From Rhodopseudomonas palustris (GTDB lineage Bacteria; Pseudomonadota; Alphaproteobacteria; Rhizobiales; Xanthobacteraceae), in the NCBI RefSeq assembly GCF_003031265.1, contig NZ_CP019966.1, forward strand, positions 1,426,001-1,490,000: a DNA stretch of 64,000 nt. Reading direction: 5' to 3'. Made by a program: the position numbers and the translations under genes. This document shows, in pieces, positions 17,094 to 26,380 of the stretch. The notes under the pieces are model-generated. The model searched no databases, was not told the DNA's origin, and was given only the letters and a program-made list of their open reading frames with translations. Numbering within the stretch: position 1 is the first letter of the stretch; the number at the start of each line of letters is the position of its first letter.

Positions 17094-19838
17094 ATGACCG
17101 AACTGCTGCAAGCCGACATCAAGGGCCCGAACGATCAGGCCTCCGACGAAATGTGGCACGCGATCGATGCCGATCGCGTCCTCACCGGTCTCGCCACCAA
17201 CCGCGGCGGCCTGAGCACCGACGAGGCCAAACGCCGGCTGCAGAGCTACGGACCCAACGCGCTGCCGGAGCCGCCGCGCCGCTCGGCGATCCTGCGGTTT
17301 CTGTCGCAGTTCAACAACACGCTGATCTACTTCCTGCTCGCCGCCGCGGTGGCGGCAGGGTTCCTCGGCCACCAGATCGATGCCGCGGTGATCGTTGCGG
17401 TAGTGACGATCAACGCGATCGTTGGTTACATCCAGGAAGACAAGGCCGAGAAGGCACTCGCCGCGATCAAGAAGATGATCTCGCCGCGCGCGCATGCTTG
17501 GCGCGACGGCCACCGCGTTGTGGTGCCGGCTGAAGAGCTGGTGCCTGGTGACGTGGTGATGATCGAGGCCGGTGACCGCGTGCCGGCGGATCTGCGCCTC
17601 ACCCGCGCCCGCGGTCTGCTGATCGACGAGGCGATGCTCACCGGCGAGTCGGTGGCCTCGGAAAAGCACGACCAGCCCGCGGCGGTGGACGCGCCGCTCG
17701 GCGACCGGCTGTGCATGGCATTCTCCGGCACGCTGGTGTCGGCCGGGCAGGGCTTCGGCGTCGTGGTCGCGACCGGCGCGCGCACCGAGATCGGCCGCAT
17801 CAGCACGATGATCCAGGGCGTCGAGCAATTGGCGACGCCGCTGCTCGCCCAGATCAACAAGTTCGGTGAGCGTTTCACCTGGGTGGCGATCTCGGCGGCG
17901 GCGGCGATCTTCGCCTTCGCCACGCTGGTGCGCGACTATGCCTGGGCCGATGCGCTGATCGCCGTGGTGGCGCTCGCGGTCGGCGTCGTGCCGGAAGGCC
18001 TGCCCGCAGTGATCACCATCACGCTGGCGATTGGCGTGCAGCGGATGGCCAAGCGCAACGCCATCATCCGCCGCCTGCCGGCGGTGGAAACCCTCGGTGC
18101 CACCTCGGTGATCTGCTCCGACAAGACCGGCACGCTGACGCGCAATGAGATGACCGCGCGCCGGATCGTCACCGCCGATCACACTATCCTTGTCAGCGGC
18201 TCCGGCTATGTGCCGAAGGGTGATCTCACCGTCGATGGCAAGGACAACCCCGAAGCAGTGGCGTCGGCGATGCAGCTCGTTCGCTCGGCGCTGCTGTGCA
18301 ACGATGCGCAACTCCGTCACGTCGATGGCCATCACGTCGTCGATGGCGATCCGATGGAAGGTGCGCTGGTCGCGCTTGCGATCAAGGCGGGGCTCGATCC
18401 CGACGCTGAACGAACGGCGTGGAAGCGCTCCGACGAAATTCCGTTCGACGCACAGCATCGCTTCATGGCGACCCGCCACGCCACGGATTCCGGCGCGCAG
18501 GTGATCTTCGTGAAGGGCGCGCCGGAGCGGCTGCTGGCGATGTGCGCAACGCAAGTCGGCCCCGGCGGGGCGTTGCATCCGATCGATCAGGAGTTCTGGA
18601 CCGCGCAGATCGCGCGTGCGGCGGCGGAAGGCGAGCGCGTGCTCGGCTTCGCGCTGCGTTCGCCGGCGCGGCCGTCGGATCAGCTCGGCTTTGCCGATCT
18701 CGACGAAGGGTTGGCGTTCATGGGGCTGGTCGGCTTCATCGATCCGCCGCGCGACGAAGTGATCCAGGCGATCGCCGAATGCCGCTCCGCCGGCATCGTG
18801 GTGAAGATGATCACCGGCGACCACGCCGCGACCGCAGAGGCGATCGCGCGGCAGCTCAATCTGACCGACCATCCCGACGTCGTCACGGGGGCCGATCTCG
18901 ACCGTACCCCGGATTCCGGCTTCGTCGAACTGGCGCGTCGCACCGACGTGTTCGCCCGCACCAATCCGGAGCACAAGCTGCGCATCGTCCAGGCGCTGCA
19001 ATCGACCGGCGCGGTGGTGGCGATGACCGGCGACGGCGTGAACGACGCTCCGGCGCTGAAGCAGGCCGATGTCGGCATCTCGATGGGCCACAAGGGCACC
19101 GAGACCGCCAAGGAAGCCTCGCAGGTGGTTCTGCTCGACGACAACTTCGTCTCGATCGTCGCCGCGGTGCAGGAAGGCCGCACCGTTTACGACAACATCC
19201 GCAAGGTGATCGCCTGGACGATCCCGACCAATGGCGGCGAGGTCCTCACCGTCATCGTCGCGATCCTGTTCGGCTTCACCATGCCGATGACGCCGGTGCA
19301 GATCCTGTGGATCAACCTGATCCTCACCGTCACCCTCGGCCTGGTGCTGGCGTTCGAGCCGCCGGAGCCGGGCGTGATGAAGCGGCCGCCGCGGCCAGCG
19401 CACGCGCCGCTACTGTCGCGCTTCCTGGTGTGGCGGATATTCTTCGTCTCGTTCCTGTTCACGGTCGGCGCGCTGGCGATCTTCTTCTTCGCGCTCGGCA
19501 AGGGCCTGTCGCTCGACACCGCCCGAACCATGGTGGTGAACGTGCTGGTGGTGTTCGAGATCTTCTACCTGTTCAACGTCCGCTATCTGCACACCAGCTC
19601 GATCTCGCTGCGCGGCGCACTCGGCACCATGCCGGTGCTGGCCGCGCTGGTGGTGGTGATCGCCGCGCAGATCGCCTTCACCTACGCGCCCTTCATGCAC
19701 AGCCTGTTCGCCACCACGCCGATCTCGCTGGTCGACGGCGCCGTGGTGATCGGCGCCGGCGTGGTGCTGATGATCGTGCTCGAACTCGAGAAATGGGTGA
19801 TGCGCCGGATCGGCGCGCTGCGCAGTCTCGAGCCGTAA
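17094..19838 (+). CDS. P2-type cation-transporting ATPase
   Basis: About 914 residues from ATG 17094; ATG 17013, with a better-placed GGAG, would add 27. Order of parts: cation-ATPase N-terminal domain (DADRVLTGLATNRGGLSTDEA), actuator with LTGES, M4 with the PEGLP motif, phosphorylation loop with Asp343 in SDKTGTLTRNEMT, nucleotide domain with KGAPERL, hinge TGDGVNDAPALKQADVGI and six C-terminal helices. PEGLP places it with P2 pumps (Ca2+, Mn2+ or Na+/K+ types) rather than heavy-metal P1B pumps, and there is no CxxC metal domain. The exact ion cannot be read from the sequence. A tandem Usp gene follows, a common pairing. Confidence 0.88.
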   Translation: MTELLQADIKGPNDQASDEMWHAIDADRVLTGLATNRGGLSTDEAKRRLQSYGPNALPEPPRRSAILRFLSQFNNTLIYFLLAAAVAAGFLGHQIDAAVIVAVVTINAIVGYIQEDKAEKALAAIKKMISPRAHAWRDGHRVVVPAEELVPGDVVMIEAGDRVPADLRLTRARGLLIDEAMLTGESVASEKHDQPAAVDAPLGDRLCMAFSGTLVSAGQGFGVVVATGARTEIGRISTMIQGVEQLATPLLAQINKFGERFTWVAISAAAAIFAFATLVRDYAWADALIAVVALAVGVVPEGLPAVITITLAIGVQRMAKRNAIIRRLPAVETLGATSVICSDKTGTLTRNEMTARRIVTADHTILVSGSGYVPKGDLTVDGKDNPEAVASAMQLVRSALLCNDAQLRHVDGHHVVDGDPMEGALVALAIKAGLDPDAERTAWKRSDEIPFDAQHRFMATRHATDSGAQVIFVKGAPERLLAMCATQVGPGGALHPIDQEFWTAQIARAAAEGERVLGFALRSPARPSDQLGFADLDEGLAFMGLVGFIDPPRDEVIQAIAECRSAGIVVKMITGDHAATAEAIARQLNLTDHPDVVTGADLDRTPDSGFVELARRTDVFARTNPEHKLRIVQALQSTGAVVAMTGDGVNDAPALKQADVGISMGHKGTETAKEASQVVLLDDNFVSIVAAVQEGRTVYDNIRKVIAWTIPTNGGEVLTVIVAILFGFTMPMTPVQILWINLILTVTLGLVLAFEPPEPGVMKRPPRPAHAPLLSRFLVWRIFFVSFLFTVGALAIFFFALGKGLSLDTARTMVVNVLVVFEIFYLFNVRYLHTSSISLRGALGTMPVLAALVVVIAAQIAFTYAPFMHSLFATTPISLVDGAVVIGAGVVLMIVLELEKWVMRRIGALRSLEP

Positions 19839-19928
19839 CCGGCTTCATCGCGGCGCGCACGGCACCACACCGTCGCGCCGCTTCCATCGCGTGTGGTCAC
19901 GCGGCCCTTAGTAACGACGAGGTTCATC

Positions 19929-20834
19929 ATGAACGAACTGCCCCGTCCCGATATGATGTTCGGCCTGAAAGTGGTGCTCGCTGCCACGGATTTCTCGGCG
20001 CGCTCCGATCGCGCGGTGCGCCGCGCCGCAGCTCTCGCCCGGCAGAGCGGCGCACGGCTGGTGATCGCCCATGTGGTCGATGACGATCAGCCCGAGCACA
20101 TCGTCGCCGTCGAGGTCGAACTCGCCGAATCCGCGCTCGCCGACGCAATCCGCGAACACACTTATCTCGCTGGCCTCGAATGCACGCCGCTGGTGCTGCT
20201 CGGCACGCCGTTCGACGCCATCGTTCGTGCCGCTCACCAGCATGGTGCGGATCTGTGTGTCGTCGGCAGCCACCGCCGCGCCTTCCTGCGCGACATCTTC
20301 GCCGGCACCACGGCCGAACGGGTGATCCGCAACAGCACGGTGCCGGTGCTGATGGCTAATCTCGACCCGGCGCTGCCCTATGCCAAAAGCCTTGCGCCGG
20401 TCGACCTGACCGATTGCTCGGCTCAGGCGCTAGAGACTGCGCGACGGCTCGGCCTGCTGCAGCGAACCAAGCTGATCGTGATGCACGTCTACGACGCCGC
20501 CGCCGCCGGCATGCTGAATTACGCTGGTGTCGACAAGACCAGCCTCGACGACTATCTCGTCGACACTCGCACCGATGCGGTGCGTGATCTGGTGCGCTTC
20601 CTCGAGCCGCTGCAGCTCGACGATGTCGACTACTCGACCGTGGTCAAGGAGGGGGCGGGCCCCGCCACCGATATCATCGAGGCCGCCACTGAATTGAGGC
20701 CGGATCTGGTGGTGATCGGGACCCATGCGCGGCGTGGTGCAGTGCGGCTATTGCTCAGCAGCGTGACCGAAGAGGTCTTGCGCCGCCTGCAGCGCGACAT
20801 CCTGGTGGTACCTGTGCGCGACGCTGCGAGCTGA
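19929..20834 (+). CDS. Tandem universal stress protein (two UspA domains)
   Basis: 301 residues made of two Usp folds (about 10-145 and 150-300). Each begins with a beta strand and helix (VVLAATDFSARSDRAVRRA; LAPVDLTDCSAQALETARR). The second ends with a nucleotide-binding-like loop (VVIGTHARRGAVRLLLSSV), close to G-2X-G-9X-G(S/T). The first loop (VVGSHRRAFLRDIFAGTTAE) is similar. Start at 19929 after a GAGG site. It lies 90 bases after the P-type ATPase and may be co-transcribed. Likely a stress or energy-limitation protein; ATP binding is inferred from motifs. Confidence 0.88.
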   Translation: MNELPRPDMMFGLKVVLAATDFSARSDRAVRRAAALARQSGARLVIAHVVDDDQPEHIVAVEVELAESALADAIREHTYLAGLECTPLVLLGTPFDAIVRAAHQHGADLCVVGSHRRAFLRDIFAGTTAERVIRNSTVPVLMANLDPALPYAKSLAPVDLTDCSAQALETARRLGLLQRTKLIVMHVYDAAAAGMLNYAGVDKTSLDDYLVDTRTDAVRDLVRFLEPLQLDDVDYSTVVKEGAGPATDIIEAATELRPDLVVIGTHARRGAVRLLLSSVTEEVLRRLQRDILVVPVRDAAS

Positions 20835-20929
20835 GCCAAGCCGGCTTGCCGGCCTCGGCATTGCCCGTCACACTACCCGCCGATCGGCGCGGCATCGGTA
20901 CCTCGCCGGCGACAACCGGGAGGTCGACA

Positions 20930-22525
20930 ATGGGCGCGCGGCTGAAGCACTACGGCTGGGGTCGGGAAGGCGAGGGGATGACCGAGGCCGAGCAGGCCTT
21001 CGTGCTCGGCCGCTACAAAGCGAAGTTCGGCCGCGACAGCTTCGACACTGTTGGTGTCGTACCTCTCGACGACATCAAGCTCCGCGAGCCGCGGATCGTG
21101 CCGCCGAAATCGCTGTCGGAAATTTGCGCGGTCGACGTCTATCACCGCGCCGCCCATGCTTACGGCAAATCCTATCCGGATTACGTCCGTGGCATGGTCG
21201 GCGACTACGACGCGGCGCCCGACGTCGTTGCCTATCCGCGTGACGAGGCCGAGATCGCCGCGGTGATGGATTGGGCCGGCGGCGCCGGTGCGGCGCTGAC
21301 GCCGTTCGGCGGCGGCTCGTCGGTGTGCGGCGGCGTCGAATGCCGGGTCGATGGCAGCCGTTACAAGGCGGCGGTGACGCTCGACCTCCGCCATCTCGGC
21401 AAAGTGCTGGAGGTCGACGCCACCTCGCGCGCGGCGCTAATCCAGGGCGGTGCTTACGGCCCGGTGCTGGAGGCGCAGCTCAAGCCGCACAATGTCACGC
21501 TGCGGCACTTCCCGCAGAGCTTCGAATATTCGACGCTCGGCGGTTGGATCGCGACCCGCTCCGGCGGTCACTTTGCCAGCCTCTACACTCACATCGACGA
21601 TTTCGTCGAAAGCGTTCGTGTGGTGACGCCGCGCGGCGTGCTCGAGACACGGCGGCTGCCAGGCTCCGGCGCAGGCCCGAGCCCGGACCGGATGTTTGTC
21701 GGCTCGGAAGGCATCCTCGGCGTGATCTCGGCGGCATGGATGCGGCTGCAATCACGCCCGACGTTTCGCGCCGGCGCGTCCGTGCGCTTCCCGACCTTCT
21801 TCGCTGCGGCGCGCGCAGTTCGCGCGGTGGCGCAGGCTGGCCTCTATCCCTCCAACTGCCGCATCCTCGATCCACAGGAGGCGTACAACACCGGCGCCGC
21901 CGACGGCAGCGTCGCCATCATGGTGCTGGCGTTCGAGAGCGGCGATCATCCGGTCGAGCCGTGGATGGCGCGGGCGTTGGAATGCTGCGCGGATCACGGC
22001 GGCACCAAGGAGGAGGCGCAAGCCGCGTCAGCGCATCTCGAAGGCGCCGCCGGGCTGTGGCGTAACGCCTTCATCCGGATGCCTTATGCGCGCGAATTCC
22101 TGACCCCCGCCGGGCTGATCAACGACACTTTCGAGACGTCGATTACCTGGGAGCGGTTCGAGAGCTTCCACGACAGCGTCAAGTCAGCGACCGAGCAGGC
22201 GATCCTTGATGCGACTGGGATCAAGGGCGAAGTCACTTGCCGCTTCACGCACGTCTATCCCGACGGGCCGGCGCCGTACTTCTCGTTTCATGCGCTCGGT
22301 CGCCACGGCGAACTGCTCGAGCAATGGCAGGCGATCAAGGATGCGGCGAGCGATGCGCTGATCGCGGCGGGCGGCACCATCACCCATCACCACGCGGTCG
22401 GGCGCGATCATCGCAAATGGTACGACCGTCAGCGGCCGGACTTGTTCGCCGCCGCGCTACGCGCCGCCAAACGCGAGCTCGATCCGCAGGCGATGCTCAA
22501 TCCGGGAGTGCTGATCGATCCGTAG
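20930..22525 (+). CDS. FAD-binding oxidase, alkyl-DHAP synthase-like
   Basis: 531 residues. The PCMH-type FAD domain shows PFGGGSSVCGGVE near residue 123 and STLGGWIATRSGGHFASLYT near 200. The C-terminal half has the alkylglycerone-phosphate-synthase histidine motif (THHHAVGRDHRKWY near 485) and ends like the family (LDPQAMLNPGVL). Eukaryotic AGPS makes ether-lipid precursors; bacterial homologues are generally annotated as FAD-linked oxidases of unknown substrate. The start at 20930 follows GGGAGG. Its last 29 bases overlap the convergent gene at 22497. The ether-lipid role is only by homology. Confidence 0.82.
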   Translation: MGARLKHYGWGREGEGMTEAEQAFVLGRYKAKFGRDSFDTVGVVPLDDIKLREPRIVPPKSLSEICAVDVYHRAAHAYGKSYPDYVRGMVGDYDAAPDVVAYPRDEAEIAAVMDWAGGAGAALTPFGGGSSVCGGVECRVDGSRYKAAVTLDLRHLGKVLEVDATSRAALIQGGAYGPVLEAQLKPHNVTLRHFPQSFEYSTLGGWIATRSGGHFASLYTHIDDFVESVRVVTPRGVLETRRLPGSGAGPSPDRMFVGSEGILGVISAAWMRLQSRPTFRAGASVRFPTFFAAARAVRAVAQAGLYPSNCRILDPQEAYNTGAADGSVAIMVLAFESGDHPVEPWMARALECCADHGGTKEEAQAASAHLEGAAGLWRNAFIRMPYAREFLTPAGLINDTFETSITWERFESFHDSVKSATEQAILDATGIKGEVTCRFTHVYPDGPAPYFSFHALGRHGELLEQWQAIKDAASDALIAAGGTITHHHAVGRDHRKWYDRQRPDLFAAALRAAKRELDPQAMLNPGVLIDP

Positions 22526-22961
22526 CGCGCCGCTGCGGCGTCCCGGGCGCGGGTGGCGGCAACACGGAGTTGTCGTCCGTCAGTAGATCGGTGGCGCGGC
22601 GACGCGGCAGGTCGACCCGTGCTTCGACGAATTCCGGCGGGCCTTCGACCAGCCGCGCGATCCGCCGGTCGCGCTCTTCCGGCGGCGCTTCTGCATCGAT
22701 CAGCGCGTGAATCTGTGATGCGGCGAGTTCGACGGCGCGGTCCGGCGCGATCGCCAGCGGCGGCCGCGCCCCCGGCGCGATGCTGAGCCCCAGTTGCACC
22801 AGACGCTCCAGCGCCTCAGCCCGCGACAGCAACCGGCTCGCGGCCCATTGATCGACTGCTGCGAGTGTGGAGTCGTCGAGTGCGACCGCATGCAAGCTGT
22901 CGCTCGCAATCACGGGTGAGTTGGTGGTTGGCTTCGTTGCCGGCGCGCTGTCGTCACTCAT
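22497..22961 (-). CDS. Hypothetical protein with ribbon-helix-helix-like segment
   Basis: 154 residues from the ATG at 22961 (MSDDSAPATKP). Residues of about 25-65 resemble a ribbon-helix-helix DNA-binding fold: a short strand (HAVALDDSTLAAVDQW) followed by a helix pair ending SRAEALERLVQLGL. The rest is charged with a proline/arginine-rich tail (RRRATD occurs twice). No toxin partner is adjacent. The gene overlaps the end of the convergent flavoprotein. A transcription-factor role is a guess from the fold pattern. Confidence 0.6.
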   Translation of the reverse strand: MSDDSAPATKPTTNSPVIASDSLHAVALDDSTLAAVDQWAASRLLSRAEALERLVQLGLSIAPGARPPLAIAPDRAVELAASQIHALIDAEAPPEERDRRIARLVEGPPEFVEARVDLPRRRATDLLTDDNSVLPPPAPGTPQRRATDRSALPD

Positions 22962-23115
22962 GTTGTCAGAACTAGACGATCGATCGCTGCTTCGAAAGCC
23001 GAACCTTCGGGTTGTCGGCCCAACCACGTAATCACATCAGGCCGGGCGTTTTGAGACATTCCGGGCGGCGGCCATTCGTTACCGCTTTACTAACACCAAC
23101 CTGAACAATCCTGCA

Positions 23116-23151
23116 GCTCGCTTAGGCAAATTTTAAGCCGGCTCGCTTAGG
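23116..23151 (+). promoter_or_regulatory. Candidate CtrA-type site and repeated half-sites before sciP
   Basis: GCTCGCTTAGG occurs at 23116-23126 and again at 23141-23151. Within it TTAG (23122-23125), seven bases, then TTAA (23133-23136) is one mismatch from the CtrA consensus TTAA-N7-TTAA. The second copy runs into GGTTAAT. The sites lie 40-75 bases before sciP, whose product in Caulobacter represses CtrA targets and whose own promoter is cell-cycle controlled. Confidence 0.4.
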
Positions 23152-23193
23152 TTAATCGTGTGAGTTGAGTGCTTTGCGAGTTGTGAGTACGCC

Positions 23194-23469
23194 ATGACAG
23201 AGCCCCACCGCCCGAGGGTAAAATACGTGATCGGGCCCGATGGAAGCCCATTGACGATCGCGGACCTGCCTGCACCCGGCACCAAGCGCTGGGTCATCCG
23301 CCGGAAGGCCGAAGTCGTCGCTGCCGTCCGCGGCGGTCTGCTCTCCCTCGAGGAGGCGTGCAGCCGATACACGCTGACCGTGGACGAATTCCTGTCCTGG
23401 CAGTTCTCGATCGACCATCACGGTCTGGCCGGCCTGCGCACCACGCGAATCCAGCAGTATCGCCAGTAA
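23194..23469 (+). CDS. sciP: CtrA inhibitor SciP (DUF1153)
   Basis: 91 residues, matching the size of Caulobacter SciP. It is the conserved DUF1153 helix-turn-helix protein: VKYVIGPDGSPLTIADLPAP, then RWVIRRKAEVVAAVRGGLL, then EEACSRYTLTVDEFLSWQ. In Caulobacter SciP binds CtrA and blocks its recruitment of RNA polymerase at flagellar and other CtrA promoters. Here it lies directly upstream of the fliF operon, in the same orientation and followed by a terminator, so it is probably a separate unit controlling the next genes. Confidence 0.92.
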   Translation: MTEPHRPRVKYVIGPDGSPLTIADLPAPGTKRWVIRRKAEVVAAVRGGLLSLEEACSRYTLTVDEFLSWQFSIDHHGLAGLRTTRIQQYRQ

Positions 23470-23500
23470 ACAAATCCTTTCCAGGTTTTGACGATTTGAC

Positions 23501-23541
23501 GAAAGCCGGCCCCGTTTTGGGAAGCCGGCTTTCAGTATTTT
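23501..23541 (+). terminator. Rho-independent terminator after sciP
   Basis: A perfect 10-bp stem GAAAGCCGGC (23501-23510) pairs with GCCGGCTTTC (23524-23533) around a 13-base loop. It is followed by AGTATTTTC, a T-rich tail. It sits 31 bases past the sciP stop and isolates sciP from fliF. Confidence 0.8.
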
Positions 23542-23560
23542 CAAGGGTTTTTGCAGTCCG

Positions 23561-23574
23561 TTAAGACTCGTTAA
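23561..23574 (+). promoter_or_regulatory. CtrA-like TTAA pair before fliF
   Basis: TTAA-N6-TTAAC (23561-23575) lies about 95 bases before the fliF start, between the sciP terminator and the operon. CtrA sites normally have a 7-base spacer, so this is one base short. fliF-type operons are class II CtrA targets in Caulobacter. Confidence 0.35.
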
Positions 23575-23668
23575 CCATATGGAAACCATCCCATAGGCAA
23601 GATTTGCCTAGCCGTGCGGGGAGGCTGAGCCCGCCGGTCGGTCGTGCTGCGCATCCGAGGGGCGTTTC

Positions 23669-25285
23669 TTGCAGAATCTGTTGGGTTTTCTCAAAGGCTT
23701 GGGAGCCGCCCGGCTGATGGCGATGATTGCCGTCACGGTTGCGCTGGTGGGATTCTTCGCCTTTGTCATCATGCGGGTGTCGCAGCCGCAGATGACGACC
23801 CTCTATACGGATCTCAGCGTTGAGGACTCCTCCAGCATCATCAAGGAGCTGGAGCGCCAGGGCATTCCGTTCGAAATGCGCAACGACGGCGCCATTCTGA
23901 TGGTGCCGAAGGACAAAGTGACGCGGCTGCGGATGAAGCTTGCCGAAGGCGGCCTGCCGAAGGGCGGCGGTGTCGGCTACGAGATCTTCGACAAGTCGGA
24001 CGCGCTCGGCACCACCAGCTTCGTTCAGAACATCAATCATCTGCGCGCGCTCGAAGGCGAACTGTCGCGCACCATCCGGGCGATTGATCGGGTGCAGGCG
24101 GCGCGGGTGCATCTGGTGCTGCCGGAGCGGCCGTTGTTTTCGCGAGAGGCGCCGGAGCCGTCGGCGTCGATCGTGCTGCGCGTGCGGGGCGCGCTGGAGC
24201 CGCAGCAGGTGCGCGCCATCCGCCACCTCGTCGCCTCTGCCGTCAACGGCCTGAAGCCGCAGCGGGTGTCGATCGTCGACGAAGCCGGCCAATTGCTGGC
24301 CGACGGCTCGGCCAGCGGCGAGCAGGTCGAAGGCGCCACCAGCGACGAACGCCGCGCCGCGTTCGAAAAGCGGATGCGCAATCAGATCGAGGGCATCGTG
24401 TCCTCGGTGGTCGGCTCCGGCCGTGCACGCGTCCAGGTCTCGGCCGATTTCGACTACAACAAGATCACCCAGACCTCCGACAAGTTCGACCCCGAAGGCC
24501 GCGTGCTGCGGTCGAGCCAGACCCGCGAAGAGTCCGCCGCGACCTCGGCGGCGGACGGCCAGGTCACCGTCAATAACGAGCTGCCCGGCGCCAACCAGGG
24601 CCAGGGCGCCGGCGCCCGCGACGTCAGCAAGAAGTCGGAAGAGACCAACAATTACGAGATTTCGCGCGTCACCAAGACCGAGGTGACTGAAGCCGGCCGC
24701 GTCAACCGGCTGTCGGTTGCGGTGCTGGTCGACGGCGCCTACACCAAGAACGACAAGGGCGAACTGGTCTATGCCGAACGGCCGAAGGAGCAGCTCGACC
24801 GCATCGCCGCGCTGGTGCGCTCGGCGATCGGCTTCGACCAGAAGCGCGGCGACCAGATCGAAGTGGTCAACCTGAAGTTCGCCGAGGCGCCGCAGATCGA
24901 GAAGCTGCCGGAGCCGGCCGGGCTGATGGGGATGTTCCAGTTCACCAAGGACGACATCATGAACATGATCCAGCTCGGGGTGATGTTCCTGCTCGGCCTG
25001 GTGGTGCTGTTCATGGTGATCCGCCCGCTGGTGAAGCGCATCCTCGCCGCCGAGCCGGCGCCGGAAGCCGTCGGCGGCCTGCCGGCGCTGGCCGACGGCA
25101 CTGTGCCGCAGATCGGCGCCGATGGTCAGCCGGTACCGGCCAGCGTGCCCAGCATGATCGATATCGCCCAGGTGCAAGGCCAGGTTCACGCCCAGTCCGT
25201 GCACCGGGTCGGCGAACTCGCCGAACGCAATCCCAACGAAACCGCCGCCATTATTCGTCAATGGCTGGCCGAACCCGCAACCTAA
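23669..25285 (+). CDS. fliF: Flagellar MS-ring protein FliF
   Basis: 538 residues. FliF forms the MS ring in the inner membrane, the base on which the switch and export gate assemble. N-terminal membrane helix about residues 17-38, then the ring-building motifs (TTLYTDLSVEDSSSIIKELE; PKGGGVGYEIFDKSD; NINHLRALEGELSRTI; RVQAARVHLVLPERPLF), a long periplasmic part, a second membrane helix about 430-452 and a cytoplasmic tail (about 505-538) that binds FliG. The start is a TTG at 23669 behind GAGGGG; no ATG fits better. First gene of fliF-fliG-fliH-fliN-flbD. Confidence 0.93.
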   Translation: MQNLLGFLKGLGAARLMAMIAVTVALVGFFAFVIMRVSQPQMTTLYTDLSVEDSSSIIKELERQGIPFEMRNDGAILMVPKDKVTRLRMKLAEGGLPKGGGVGYEIFDKSDALGTTSFVQNINHLRALEGELSRTIRAIDRVQAARVHLVLPERPLFSREAPEPSASIVLRVRGALEPQQVRAIRHLVASAVNGLKPQRVSIVDEAGQLLADGSASGEQVEGATSDERRAAFEKRMRNQIEGIVSSVVGSGRARVQVSADFDYNKITQTSDKFDPEGRVLRSSQTREESAATSAADGQVTVNNELPGANQGQGAGARDVSKKSEETNNYEISRVTKTEVTEAGRVNRLSVAVLVDGAYTKNDKGELVYAERPKEQLDRIAALVRSAIGFDQKRGDQIEVVNLKFAEAPQIEKLPEPAGLMGMFQFTKDDIMNMIQLGVMFLLGLVVLFMVIRPLVKRILAAEPAPEAVGGLPALADGTVPQIGADGQPVPASVPSMIDIAQVQGQVHAQSVHRVGELAERNPNETAAIIRQWLAEPAT

Positions 25286-25291
25286 TCCGCC

Positions 25292-26380
25292 ATGGCCGAC
25301 GCGCCCGTCCCAGCAACCAGTCAGGATGACATCGCCTCCGTCGTTGCGACGTTGGCGCAGCGTCAGAGCGGCCGCGCGCCCAGCAAGCCGCTGAGCGGGC
25401 CGAAGCGCGCCGCCATCCTGATGCTCGCGCTCGGCGAACAATACGGCGGCAAGATCTGGTCGCTGCTCGACGACGAAGAAGTGCGCGAGCTGTCGATGAC
25501 GATGTCGACGCTCGGCACCATCGAGCCCGAAACGGTCGAAGATCTGCTGCTCGAATTCGTGTCGCGGATGTCGGCCTCCGGTGCCCTGATGGGCAACTAC
25601 GACGCCACCGAGCGGCTGCTGCAGAAATATCTGCCCGCCGACCGCGTCACCGGCATCATGGAAGAAATCCGCGGCCCCGCCGGCCGCAACATGTGGGAGA
25701 AGCTCTCCAACGTCTCCGAAGAGGTGCTCGCCAACTATCTGAAGAACGAGTACCCGCAGACCACCGCCGTGGTGCTGTCGAAGCTGAAGCCGGAGCATGC
25801 CGCCAAGGTGCTGGCGATCCTGCCGGAGGACATGGCGCTCGACGTCATCAACCGCATGCTGCGGATGGAGGCGGTGCAGAAGGAAGTGATCGAGAGCGTC
25901 GAGAAGACGCTGCGCTCCGAATTCATGTCCAACCTGTCGCAGACGCGACGCCGCGACGCCCACGAGGTGATGGCCGAAATCTTCAACAATTTCGACCGCC
26001 AGACCGAGACCCGCTTCATCACCTCGCTGGAAGAGGACAACCGCGAGTCCGCCGAGCGCATCAAGGCGCTGATGTTCACCTTCGACGACCTGGTCAAGCT
26101 CGATGCCGGCTCGGCGCAGACGCTGATGCGCAACATCGACAAGGACAAGCTGGCGATCGCGCTCAAGAGCGCCAACGAAGAGGTCCGCGGCTTCTTCCTC
26201 GGCAATATGTCGTCGCGCGCCGGCAAGATGCTGATGGACGACATGGCTGCGCTCGGTCCGGTGCGGCTGCGCGATGTCGACGAGGCGCAGGCGCTGCTCG
26301 TCAATCTCGCCAAGGATCTCGCCGCCAAGGGTGAGATCGTGCTGACCAAGAACCGCGCTGACGACGAACTGGTGTACTGA
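25292..26380 (+). CDS. fliG: Flagellar motor switch protein FliG
   Basis: 362 residues, six bases after fliF. FliG couples the MS ring to the stator and switch. The N-terminal FliF-binding region ([19 protein letters not shown]) and middle domain ([36 protein letters not shown]) are typical. The C-terminal torque helix has charged residues ([20 protein letters not shown] and [20 protein letters not shown]). It overlaps fliH by one base. Confidence 0.93.
   Translation: MADAPVPATSQDDIASVVATLAQRQSGRAPSKPLSGPKRAAILMLALGEQYGGKIWSLLDDEEVRELSMTMSTLGTIEPETVEDLLLEFVSRMSASGALMGNYDATERLLQKYLPADRVTGIMEEIRGPAGRNMWEKLSNVSEEVLANYLKNEYPQTTAVVLSKLKPEHAAKVLAILPEDMALDVINRMLRMEAVQKEVIESVEKTLRSEFMSNLSQTRRRDAHEVMAEIFNNFDRQTETRFITSLEEDNRESAERIKALMFTFDDLVKLDAGSAQTLMRNIDKDKLAIALKSANEEVRGFFLGNMSSRAGKMLMDDMAALGPVRLRDVDEAQALLVNLAKDLAAKGEIVLTKNRADDELVY

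Noticed and set aside
16728..19403. Very long open frame antisense to the P-type ATPase (and similar ones at 23561-26395, 50467-52989, 56141-58513 and 8412-10730, minus strand)
   Set aside because: Products are His/Arg/Ala-rich without domains, and they mirror well-supported genes on the other strand. Such frames are normal in GC-rich DNA with strong third-position bias.
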